From Caryophanales bacterium UBA6769 (GTDB lineage Bacteria > Bacillota > Bacilli > Bacillales > UBA6769): a DNA stretch of 10,864 nucleotides. The notes below the pieces were generated by a model, which did not search any database, was not told the DNA's origin, and worked only from the letters and a program-made list of their open reading frames with translations. The DNA lies in assembly GCA_002453275.1 (NCBI GenBank), contig DKGN01000155.1, positions 1-10,864 on the forward strand, given 5' to 3'. The position numbers and the translations under genes are program-made. Shown piece after piece: positions 1-6,341 of this stretch (the stretch's first letter is position 1; the number at the start of each line of letters is the position of its first letter).

Positions 1-476
1 GCATTCCTAATGTAGGTAAGTCTACGTTTATCAACCGGTTAGCAAATAAGAGAATTGCAAAAGTAGGCGACAGACCTGGGATTACAAAACAGCAGCAATG
101 GATTAAGGTTGGTAAGGAGTTAGAACTGCTAGATACCCCAGGTATATTATGGCCGAAATTCGAAGATAAACGCACGGGCTACTGTTTGGCGGCGACTGGT
201 GCGATTAAAGATGACCTTCTCGACTTTCAAGATATCGCCTTATTTTTATTAGATTATTTACGCATTCATTATCCACATAATTTAAAAACAAGATATAAGC
301 TACATGAGTTGGTGGAAGATCCAGTTGACCTTCTAGAAGCAATTGCAACGAAACGAGGGTTCTTAATGAGTGGTGGCTACGTAGATTATGAACGCACTGC
401 TGAAATGCTGTTAAGAGAATTCCGCTCGCAAAAGCTCGGATCCATTACACTTGAAGAGCCAGGTGATTTTTCGTGA
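1..476 (+). CDS. rbgA: Ribosome biogenesis GTPase RbgA (YlqF), 3' part
   Basis: This is the last 157 codons of a gene that begins before the window; the frame starts at base 3. RbgA is a circularly permuted GTPase that helps late assembly of the 50S ribosomal subunit. The visible fragment holds the P-loop G1 (PNVGKST), the G2/switch region (RPGIT) and G3 (LDTPG). G4 and G5 must lie upstream, as expected for the permuted order. After these comes the C-terminal helical RNA-binding domain, with the typical TGAIKD and KRGFLMSGG stretches. An internal TTG at 186 is not the true start, because G1-G3 are in the same frame upstream of it. The stop overlaps the GTG of rnhB. One small oddity is GYCLA where B. 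subtilis RbgA, as I recall it, has GLRLA. Identity is very secure from motifs and context. Confidence 0.96.
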   Translation, partial: IPNVGKSTFINRLANKRIAKVGDRPGITKQQQWIKVGKELELLDTPGILWPKFEDKRTGYCLAATGAIKDDLLDFQDIALFLLDYLRIHYPHNLKTRYKLHELVEDPVDLLEAIATKRGFLMSGGYVDYERTAEMLLREFRSQKLGSITLEEPGDFS

Positions 477-1258
477 TTTTAAAAGAAATGTCAATTAAAG
501 AAATTGAGCAGCTTGTCAGTCAATCCTCCTCAGATGAGTTAATTAAGCAATTACGCGCCGATAAAAGAAAAGGCGTACAGCAGCTTTATAGAAGAGTCCA
601 AAAGCAGCGAGAAAGACGACAAGCTGAATTTGACCGCTATGAGAAAATGTCTACATATGAAAGAAAGTTAAAAAGTGAAGGGAAAACATGGATTGCAGGA
701 GTCGATGAAGTTGGTCGAGGTTGTCTAGCTGGTCCTGTTGTGGCTGCTTGTGTCATCTTACCAAATGAGCCTATTTTAGGTTTATACGATTCAAAGCGAC
801 TTAGCGCAAGACGGAGAGAAGCACTTAGTGAACAAATTAGCCAAAAAGCCACAGTTGGAATCGGAATCATTACGCCGGAGAAAATAGATAAATATAATAT
901 TTATAGGGCAACAAAAATGGCAATGAGCCAAGCTATTCAGTCGTGTTCAGAAACTATCGATCACGTATTAATTGATGCGATGAAGCTCTCCATACCTGTC
1001 CAACAAACTTCAATCACTCAAGGAGATCAAAAGAGCATTTCAATCGCTGCTGCATCAATCATTGCTAAAGTCAAAAGAGACGAAATCATGAAACAATTAG
1101 CAGAAACGTACCCACAATATGGATTTGAACGTAATGTCGGTTATGGAACGAAGGAGCATCTAATCGCATTAAAAAAATTCGGGGCTACACAAGAGCACCG
1201 CTATTCATTTTCACCTGTTGCCAGGCTTGGTAGAGATAAATGGAGTGAAATTCAATGA
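473..1258 (+). CDS. rnhB: Ribonuclease HII
   Basis: RNase HII cuts RNA in RNA/DNA hybrids and starts removal of single ribonucleotides from DNA. The 261-residue product begins with a roughly 70-residue charged helical N-terminal extension, as in Bacillus RnhB. The catalytic domain follows: GVDEVGRG with D78 and E79, DSKRLS at 106-111, the third acidic residue D168 in VLIDAM, and D203 in AKVKRDEIM. The YGFERNVGYGT and EHRYSFSPV blocks near the end are also typical. The start is GTG, preceded by AGGTGA at 461-466. It overlaps the rbgA stop by four bases, and the stop overlaps the ylqG start in the same way, so the genes are likely co-translated. The extension distinguishes nothing by itself, but the GVDEVGRG form and lack of an HIII-type N-domain favour HII over HIII. 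Confidence 0.97.
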   Translation: MILKEMSIKEIEQLVSQSSSDELIKQLRADKRKGVQQLYRRVQKQRERRQAEFDRYEKMSTYERKLKSEGKTWIAGVDEVGRGCLAGPVVAACVILPNEPILGLYDSKRLSARRREALSEQISQKATVGIGIITPEKIDKYNIYRATKMAMSQAIQSCSETIDHVLIDAMKLSIPVQQTSITQGDQKSISIAAASIIAKVKRDEIMKQLAETYPQYGFERNVGYGTKEHLIALKKFGATQEHRYSFSPVARLGRDKWSEIQ

Positions 1259-2580
1259 ATTCAATTCAAGCTCAACTGAGACTAAAAGCGTTGGAATATC
1301 AAGGGAATCAAGGGCAAACTCCAAACTTTCGGGAAGGGCAAATTTTTCACGGACGGGTTTTGAAATTAATGCCAAATGACATAGCCCAAATCGAGATTGC
1401 AAACACGCAAATAATTGCAAAATTAGAAGCCCCATTACAAGCAGGTTCTCACTATTGGTTTTATGTCAAAAGTACAGCTGAAACTCCAGTTTTACAAGTG
1501 TTATCCTCACCTCAAAAAGAAACTAGTAGCCATTCCGAAAAACCAGTTACAACTCTTTTACGACAACTAGGGATACCGAACACAGCGGGAAATTCACGAC
1601 TCGTCATGAATTTGCAAGAAGCGGGCATCCCCTTTACAAAGTCAATGCTACAAACAGCTAGCTCTTTAATGCACAACACGTCCTTTGAGCAAGGCTTTGA
1701 AGTTTTAAAAGTGATGATAACGAGAAATTTACCTTTACAGTCGCAAGTATTTCATTCAATAAAAAATTTTTTATATACTGATCAATCGTTAAAAGCACAA
1801 CTTCATCAAATTATCCACTCTCTTGCATCCGACAAGCAAAACTTTAATCAGACAAAGCATTTTCAAACTCAACTTCAAAATATAATCAAAATGTGGTCAA
1901 TGAATAGTGGGGGAAGCACTGCGTTAACGAATCAACATGGGGAAGCCGTTTTGCAATCTCCAATAAAACAATTATTAACAAGTCTAGGTCTACAGTATGA
2001 GCAAACAGCATGGAAAGTGTTAAGCGGTCAGGTTGCAAACAAAGGGTTAAACGTACAGAGTGAGTTGAAACCTATTTTGCTAGCATTAGCACAAGAGCAG
2101 CTTGGACCACAAACAAAACAACTCGTTCAAGAAACGATACACCGAATAACGGGTCAACAGTTACTCAGCAAACAAGATGAGTCAGTGCTTCAGTTATTGT
2201 TACAACTTCCTCTCCCCGAACAACTCGGACAAGAGGATGCGGTGCTACACTTTCAAAGTAAACAAAAAAACGGACAAGTTGACCCTGATTTTTGTCGGAT
2301 ATTATTTTATTTACAATTAAAAAAGTTAGACGAAACGATAATCGATGTGCAAATTCAAAATCGAATCATTGCGATTACAATTTACAATGAACGGGATATA
2401 CCAACCCAAACGATAAATCCATTTTCGCAAGCACTTAAAGTCCGCCTACAGCGTGTTGGCTATACACTATCATCTTTAAAATGGAGCCCACAATTAGAAG
2501 CAAATAAGCAGTCCAACCAACACTTATATAGCAAGGTATCCACCGTTCAGAACTATCAAGGGATTGATTTTAAAGTATGA
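1255..2580 (+). CDS. ylqG: YlqG, FliK-like glutamine-rich protein of unknown role
   Basis: By position this is B. subtilis YlqG; its function is not established. The 441-residue product has no signal peptide or membrane segment and is very rich in glutamine (about 58 residues by hand count). Residues 28-83 form a small beta-rich block with the pattern of an N-terminal domain in some FliK-like proteins: GxIFxGxVLKL, alternating hydrophobics, then AKLEAPLQAGSHYWFYV. A long helical Gln-rich middle follows. Residues 345-412 resemble the C-terminal core domain of the flagellar hook-length ruler FliK: a strand-rich LQLKKLDETIIDVQI segment, a second strand, then a helix and LSSLKWS. This fold call is inferred from the pattern, not from an alignment. 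The start overlaps the rnhB stop (ATGA), and the stop overlaps the start of ylqH, whose product is an FlhB C-terminal domain. FliK and FlhB are partners in flagellar export, which supports the reading. Confidence 0.85.
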   Translation: MNSIQAQLRLKALEYQGNQGQTPNFREGQIFHGRVLKLMPNDIAQIEIANTQIIAKLEAPLQAGSHYWFYVKSTAETPVLQVLSSPQKETSSHSEKPVTTLLRQLGIPNTAGNSRLVMNLQEAGIPFTKSMLQTASSLMHNTSFEQGFEVLKVMITRNLPLQSQVFHSIKNFLYTDQSLKAQLHQIIHSLASDKQNFNQTKHFQTQLQNIIKMWSMNSGGSTALTNQHGEAVLQSPIKQLLTSLGLQYEQTAWKVLSGQVANKGLNVQSELKPILLALAQEQLGPQTKQLVQETIHRITGQQLLSKQDESVLQLLLQLPLPEQLGQEDAVLHFQSKQKNGQVDPDFCRILFYLQLKKLDETIIDVQIQNRIIAITIYNERDIPTQTINPFSQALKVRLQRVGYTLSSLKWSPQLEANKQSNQHLYSKVSTVQNYQGIDFKV

Positions 2581-2852
2581 CTAGACAAAATAAACGAACA
2601 AAACAAGCAGCAGCCCTTACGTATGATTCATCGGAACAAGCCGCTCCTAAACTAGTTGCAAAAGGCAGTGGAGAGACCGCAGAGGAAATTATAAAGCTTG
2701 CGCTAGAGAACGAAATTCCAATACAAGAAGATGAAACTTTAGTACAGTTACTTAGCGAACTTGAAATTAATGAAACGATACCAGATGAGTTATATAAAGC
2801 GGTCGCAGAAATATTCGCCTTTATTTATAAATTAGAACAAGATATCGATTAA
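2577..2852 (+). CDS. ylqH: YlqH, free-standing FlhB/YscU C-terminal switch domain
   Basis: The 91-residue product matches the cytoplasmic C-terminal domain of the flagellar export switch protein FlhB and its type III secretion relatives. Residues 11-33 (AAALTYD, then APKLVAKGSG) correspond to VALQYD and APKVVAKGAG in Salmonella FlhB. They are followed by EIPIQED, IPDELYKAVAEI and a final helix. The membrane part of FlhB is absent. The NPTH self-cleavage motif that precedes this domain in FlhB is replaced by KRTK, so autocleavage is not expected. The protein thus resembles the fragment FlhB releases after cleavage. The gene overlaps the ylqG stop by four bases (ATGA). The nearest Shine-Dalgarno-like run (AAGGGATTGA) is poorly placed, so translation may rely on coupling to ylqG. 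The family assignment is firm; the cellular role is unknown. Confidence 0.93.
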   Translation: MTRQNKRTKQAAALTYDSSEQAAPKLVAKGSGETAEEIIKLALENEIPIQEDETLVQLLSELEINETIPDELYKAVAEIFAFIYKLEQDID

Positions 2853-2920
2853 CTTTCTGTAAGAAACACCTCCAAGTTGGCAACAATAAATAGTATATGA
2901 CTAAAGCCAATCAAAAAATG

Positions 2921-2926
2921 AGGAGG
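2921..2926 (+). promoter_or_regulatory. Ribosome binding site of the small TTG-start gene
   Basis: A perfect AGGAGG lies eight bases before TTG at 2935. It decides the start of a short gene that lacks an ATG at this point. ACCTCC at 2868-2873 is its near-exact complement, so the site could be masked in the message. Confidence 0.8.
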
Positions 2927-2934
2927 TCTTTCCT

Positions 2935-3102
2935 TTGGCAGAGAATAAAGAACATATCATTGGAAACAACGAAGAAATTGCTGAAGAATTCGGTGTCTTC
3001 CGCACGATGTCTGAACGAGACTTTTTCACCTTTCATCTTTTAGAAAAAGCACGTCAAGAAAAGGAAAAAAAGCAAAAAGAAAAAGATGAACGCGAAGTCT
3101 GA
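2935..3102 (+). CDS. Small highly charged protein, 55 residues, unknown
   Basis: I do not recognise this protein. The open frame starts with TTG, eight bases after a perfect AGGAGG, and runs to TGA at 3100. The product starts MAENKEHIIG and has an acidic first third, a short aromatic stretch (FGVFRTMSERDFFTFHLL, about residues 19-36), and a strongly charged Lys/Glu/Arg tail likely to be one helix. There are no cysteines, signal peptide or membrane segment. Strength of the ribosome-binding site, position between two expressed operons and codon use like the neighbours argue that it is real. It follows ylqH by 82 bases and precedes sucC by 98, with no terminator visible on either side. It could be a regulator, an adaptor peptide or a lineage-specific gene; the sequence does not say which. 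Confidence 0.72.
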   Translation: MAENKEHIIGNNEEIAEEFGVFRTMSERDFFTFHLLEKARQEKEKKQKEKDEREV

Positions 3103-3125
3103 CTTCTCAATCTATTTTGTTACGG

Positions 3126-3155
3126 TGGACAAGCAAGTCGAAGTTTATATACAAT
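3126..3155 (+). promoter_or_regulatory. Candidate sigma-A promoter for sucCD
   Basis: TGGACA (3126-3131, five of six to TTGACA) is followed after 18 bases by TACAAT (3150-3155, five of six to TATAAT). Transcription would start near 3162, about 40 bases before the sucC ATG. This is the best promoter-like pair in the gap before sucC, but AT-rich DNA gives such matches by chance. No clear operator is visible. Confidence 0.4.
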
Positions 3156-3200
3156 AACAATGGTGCTTTAATTAGTAGATTGAATGGGAGGATAATAGAG

Positions 3201-4361
3201 ATGAATATCCATGAGTATCAGGGAAAAGAACTTTTGCGGCAGTATGGTGTAGCCGTTTCGAACGGTAAAGTCGCTTTTTCCGCAGAAGAAGCGGTTGAAG
3301 CTGCAAAGAGTTTAGATTCCAACGTATATGTCGTCAAAGCCCAAATCCACGCTGGAGGACGAGGTAAAGCGGGAGGAGTTAAAATTGCAAAAACGCTTGA
3401 CGAAGTTCGAGCATATGCTGAGGAATTGCTCGGAAAAGTATTAGTCACTGAGCAAACTGGCCCAGAAGGAAAAGAAGTAAAACGTCTTTTAATTGAAGAA
3501 GGCATTGATATTAAGAAAGAATATTACATAGGACTTGTCATCGACCGTGCAACTGATCGTGTCGTTATGATGGGCTCAGAAGAAGGTGGAACTGAGATTG
3601 AAACGGTTGCAGAAGAAACACCTGAAAAAATCTTCAGAGAAGTTATTGATCCTGCGATCGGGTTTCAAGCATTCCAAGCACGTCGTTTAGCTTTTAATAT
3701 TAACATTCCAAAAGAATTAATAAATAAAGCAGCGAAATTTATGCTTGGTTTGTATCAAGTGTTCGTTGAAAAAGATTGCTCGATTGCAGAAATTAATCCA
3801 CTCGTCGTCACGGGTGACGGGAACGTCATCGCACTCGATGCTAAGTTGAACTTTGATGAAAATGCTTTATACCGTCATAAGGACATTCAAGAGCTTCGCG
3901 ATTTAGACGAAGAGGATCCGAAGGAAATTGAAGCATCCAAATATGACCTAAGCTATATCGCGCTTGACGGAAACATCGGTTGCATGGTTAACGGTGCAGG
4001 CCTTGCCATGTCGACAATGGATATTATTAAACATTATAACGGTGAGCCGGCAAACTTCTTAGATGTTGGTGGCGGTGCTACTGCAGAAAAAGTAACAGAA
4101 GCCTTTAAAATTATTTTGTCCGATGAAAATGTGAAAGGCATTTACGTTAACATTTTCGGTGGGATTATGAGATGTGATGTCATCGCTGAAGGAGTCGTTG
4201 AAGCAACGAAGCAAGTAGGATTAGACATCCCGTTAGTCGTGCGTCTAGAAGGTACAAATGTAGACGAAGGAAAACGAATTTTACAAGAATCTGGCTTAAA
4301 TATTACTGCAGCTGAATCGATGGCTGATGGTGCTCAGAAAATCGTAAGCTTAGTTGAATAG
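3201..4361 (+). CDS. sucC: Succinyl-CoA synthetase (ADP-forming), beta subunit
   Basis: SucC pairs with SucD to interconvert succinyl-CoA and succinate with formation of ATP from ADP, the substrate-level phosphorylation step of the TCA cycle. The 386-residue product starts MNIHEYQGKELL, the standard family N-terminus. It has the ATP-grasp lobe with KAQIHAGGRGKAGG at 46-59, and the metal-ligand region EINPLVV at 197-203, with N199 and D213 at the same positions as in E. coli. The C-terminal CoA-ligase-type domain carries FLDVGGGAT and NIFGGIMRCD. The frame is open upstream to 3117, but the extra 28 residues do not fit the family. GGGAGG at 3186-3191 lies nine bases before ATG 3201, so I use that start. 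sucD follows after 15 bases. Confidence 0.98.
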   Translation: MNIHEYQGKELLRQYGVAVSNGKVAFSAEEAVEAAKSLDSNVYVVKAQIHAGGRGKAGGVKIAKTLDEVRAYAEELLGKVLVTEQTGPEGKEVKRLLIEEGIDIKKEYYIGLVIDRATDRVVMMGSEEGGTEIETVAEETPEKIFREVIDPAIGFQAFQARRLAFNINIPKELINKAAKFMLGLYQVFVEKDCSIAEINPLVVTGDGNVIALDAKLNFDENALYRHKDIQELRDLDEEDPKEIEASKYDLSYIALDGNIGCMVNGAGLAMSTMDIIKHYNGEPANFLDVGGGATAEKVTEAFKIILSDENVKGIYVNIFGGIMRCDVIAEGVVEATKQVGLDIPLVVRLEGTNVDEGKRILQESGLNITAAESMADGAQKIVSLVE

Positions 4362-4376
4362 AAAGGTGGGGCCAAA

Positions 4377-5291
4377 ATGAGTGTTTTTATAAATGAGTCA
4401 ACAAAGGTCATTGTGCAAGGAATTACAGGCGCAACGGCTACATTTCATACGAAAGAAATGCTTGAATATGGAACGAAAATTGTCGGTGGTGTAACACCTG
4501 GTAGAGGCGGAACAACGGTTGAAGGTGTTCCAGTATTTAACACAGTTGAAGAAGCAGTTAAAGAAACCGGCGCAGATGCATCTGTTATTTATGTTCCTGC
4601 ACCGTTTGCGGCTGACGCTATTATTGAAGCAGCTGACGCGAAACTTGATCTCGTCATTTGTATTACAGAGCACATTCCGGTGCTTGACATGGTCAAAGTA
4701 AAACGTTATTTAGAAGGTAAAAAGACTCGCTTGGTCGGGCCAAACTGCCCAGGAGTCATCACGCCAGAGCAATGTAAGATTGGTATTATGCCTGGCTACA
4801 TTCATAAAAAAGGCCACGTTGGTGTCGTATCTCGTTCAGGGACATTAACATATGAAGCCGTACATCAACTTTCTCAAGAAGGAATTGGCCAATCAACAGC
4901 AGTTGGTATTGGTGGAGACCCAATTAATGGAACGGACTTCATTGACGTATTAGATGCTTTTAATAATGACGACGACACTCATGCTGTCATCATGATTGGT
5001 GAAATTGGTGGAACAGCTGAAGAAGAAGCAGCAATGTGGGTGAAAGAAAACATGAAGAAGCCAGTTGTTGGCTTTATCGGTGGTCAAACAGCACCTCCTG
5101 GAAAACGGATGGGGCACGCTGGTGCAATTATTTCCGGTGGAAAAGGAACGGCTGCTGAAAAAATCCGTGTCATGAATGAGTGCGGAATTGAAGTAGCGGA
5201 AACACCAGCTGTCATGGGTGAAACGCTAATTTCTGTCTTAAAAGAAAAAAACTTATTAGAAAAATGCATAACACATAAAGTGGAAAAATAG
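4377..5291 (+). CDS. sucD: Succinyl-CoA synthetase (ADP-forming), alpha subunit
   Basis: The 304-residue product is the CoA-binding, phosphohistidine-carrying subunit. The N-terminal Rossmann-type CoA-binding domain shows VQGITGATATFHT (about 13-25) and the GGVTPGRGG loop. The middle has GPNCPGVI and VSRSGTLTYE. The active-site histidine is H247 in GHAGAIISGGKGTA, the residue phosphorylated during catalysis. Length is close to that of B. subtilis SucD. A good ribosome-binding site (AAAGGTGG, 4362-4369) lies seven bases before the ATG, 15 bases after sucC, so the two are one transcription unit. The gene ends just before a strong intrinsic terminator at 5304, which closes the operon. The last few residues (CITHKVEK) look like a short variable tail. 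Confidence 0.98.
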   Translation: MSVFINESTKVIVQGITGATATFHTKEMLEYGTKIVGGVTPGRGGTTVEGVPVFNTVEEAVKETGADASVIYVPAPFAADAIIEAADAKLDLVICITEHIPVLDMVKVKRYLEGKKTRLVGPNCPGVITPEQCKIGIMPGYIHKKGHVGVVSRSGTLTYEAVHQLSQEGIGQSTAVGIGGDPINGTDFIDVLDAFNNDDDTHAVIMIGEIGGTAEEEAAMWVKENMKKPVVGFIGGQTAPPGKRMGHAGAIISGGKGTAAEKIRVMNECGIEVAETPAVMGETLISVLKEKNLLEKCITHKVEK

Positions 5292-5303
5292 TCTGATCAT
5301 CAT

Positions 5304-5332
5304 GAAATAGCTCCTTCCAGGAGCTATTTTTT
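5304..5332 (+). terminator. Intrinsic terminator of sucCD
   Basis: An 11-base-pair perfect stem (arms AAATAGCTCCT and AGGAGCTATTT, 5305-5315 and 5319-5329) closes a three-base loop and runs into an unbroken run of T to 5332. It begins 13 bases after the sucD stop. This is a textbook rho-independent terminator separating sucCD from dprA. Confidence 0.93.
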
Positions 5333-5375
5333 CATATACCTTCATTAATATAGGCGCTTTAACCTATGAAAAAAT

Positions 5376-5392
5376 AAGGGGGGAAGAGGAGG
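5376..5392 (+). promoter_or_regulatory. Double ribosome binding site before dprA
   Basis: Two Shine-Dalgarno-like runs stand in series: AAGGGGGG (5376-5383), nine bases before the ATG, and AGGAGG (5387-5392), which touches the ATG. The first is at a workable distance; the second is too close to serve ATG 5393. No ATG, GTG or TTG lies at a good distance after it in this frame. Confidence 0.6.
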
Positions 5393-6283
5393 ATGCAAAA
5401 ACATTCGACTGAAAAAAGCCAACGTCTTTTACACATTTCCAGCTGTAGGGGAGTAGGCTTAAAAACAGTTGAAAGACTCATTGCCTATGACCCAACATTA
5501 CAATCTATTTTCGAAATGAATGTTAAGGATTTACTCTCTGAATTTAGGTTGACTGAAAAGCAAGCATCTGATTTTTATCGAGATTTAAGAAAGCCACTTG
5601 AAGATTTAATTCAACTCGAAACACATTCCTATCAATTTATCACTAGGTTTGACAGCGAATATCCTCCAATGTTAAGACAAATCTACGATCCACCAGCAGT
5701 GTTGTTTTATGAAGGTGACTTATCGCTTTTTCAAAAATCGAATTCACTAGCTGTCGTCGGTTCAAGATATCCAACTCAGAAAGCTCTTCCCACCATGAAG
5801 GAAATTTTGTTGCCGCTTATTAGAGAAGGATGGTGTATCGTGAGTGGACTCGCTTACGGTATTGATGCAATTGGTCATCGCCTTGCACTAGAAGAAGGTG
5901 GCGCAACGATAGCGGTTCTTGGCTCTGGCCTCCGTTCGATTTATCCGAAAGAACATATTCAGCTTGCCAATGAAATTGCTAATAGAGGCTTAATCATTTC
6001 AGAATTCCTACCAAAACAACCGCCGTCTAAATGGCAATTTCCATTGCGTAACCGGATTATAAGTGGCTTGACAATGGGAACACTTGTCGTTGAAGCACAA
6101 GAACGAAGTGGCTCACTTATTACAGCTGACCAAGCGTTGGAACAAGGCAGGGAAGTCTTTGCTATTCCGGGCTCTGTACTAAATAACAATAGCAAAGGCA
6201 CGAATTATTTAATCCAACAAGGTGCTAAGTTAGTTATGTCATCCGAAGATATAGAAAATGAGCTTCTATTTGACAAACAATGA
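5393..6283 (+). CDS. dprA: DNA-processing protein DprA (Smf)
   Basis: DprA binds incoming single-stranded DNA during transformation and loads RecA on it; it is also present in many bacteria not known to be competent. The 296-residue product has an N-terminal helix-hairpin-like SAM region (about 10-75), then the Rossmann-like core. The core motifs are YPPMLRQIYDPPAVLFYEGD at 90-109, LAVVGSR at 119-125, SGLAYGID at 151-158, IAVLGSGL at 173-180, FPLRNRIISGL at 216-226 and SGSLITADQALEQGREVFAIPG at 239-260. There is no extra C-terminal winged-helix domain, as in other short Bacillus forms. The gene follows the sucCD terminator, so it should need its own promoter, but I found neither a good one nor an AAAA-N5-TTTT ComK box upstream. 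The stop is followed by topA after 58 bases. Confidence 0.96.
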   Translation: MQKHSTEKSQRLLHISSCRGVGLKTVERLIAYDPTLQSIFEMNVKDLLSEFRLTEKQASDFYRDLRKPLEDLIQLETHSYQFITRFDSEYPPMLRQIYDPPAVLFYEGDLSLFQKSNSLAVVGSRYPTQKALPTMKEILLPLIREGWCIVSGLAYGIDAIGHRLALEEGGATIAVLGSGLRSIYPKEHIQLANEIANRGLIISEFLPKQPPSKWQFPLRNRIISGLTMGTLVVEAQERSGSLITADQALEQGREVFAIPGSVLNNNSKGTNYLIQQGAKLVMSSEDIENELLFDKQ

Positions 6284-6299
6284 AAGAGTATTTAATAAT
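6270..6299 (+). promoter_or_regulatory. Candidate sigma-A promoter for topA
   Basis: A perfect TTGACA (6270-6275), inside the last codons of dprA, is followed after 18 bases by AATAAT (6294-6299, five of six). An alternative -10 is TTTAAT at 6291-6296 with a 15-base spacer. Transcription would start near 6306, about 35 bases before the topA ATG. It would let topA be expressed apart from dprA. Confidence 0.42.
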
Positions 6300-6341
6300 A
6301 GGGAAGATTTGAAAATACGAGTAAGGGGGAGAAGCTTTAGC

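Noticed and set aside
2853..2870. Terminator after ylqH (TTTCT/AGAAA hairpin)
   Set aside because: The stem has only five AT-rich pairs and no T run follows.
3118..3131. Possible catabolite-response element before sucC
   Set aside because: Only the outer TGT/ACA match; three or more core positions differ from the cre consensus.
3117..3200. Upstream extension of sucC from an ATG-less start at 3117
   Set aside because: The extra 28 residues do not fit SucC proteins, and GGGAGG sits properly before ATG 3201.
3218..3505. Open frame on the minus strand inside sucC
   Set aside because: It mirrors the sucC codons, lacks a ribosome-binding site and resembles no family; the same holds for the other minus-strand frames in rnhB, sucD, dprA, topA, trmFO and xerC.
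4519..4701. Second plus-strand frame inside sucD
   Set aside because: It is a shifted reading of a well-supported sucD with no start signal of its own.
6258..6341. Upstream extension of topA overlapping dprA
   Set aside because: The added residues are not TopA-like; ATG 6342 gives the family N-terminus with a ribosome-binding site.
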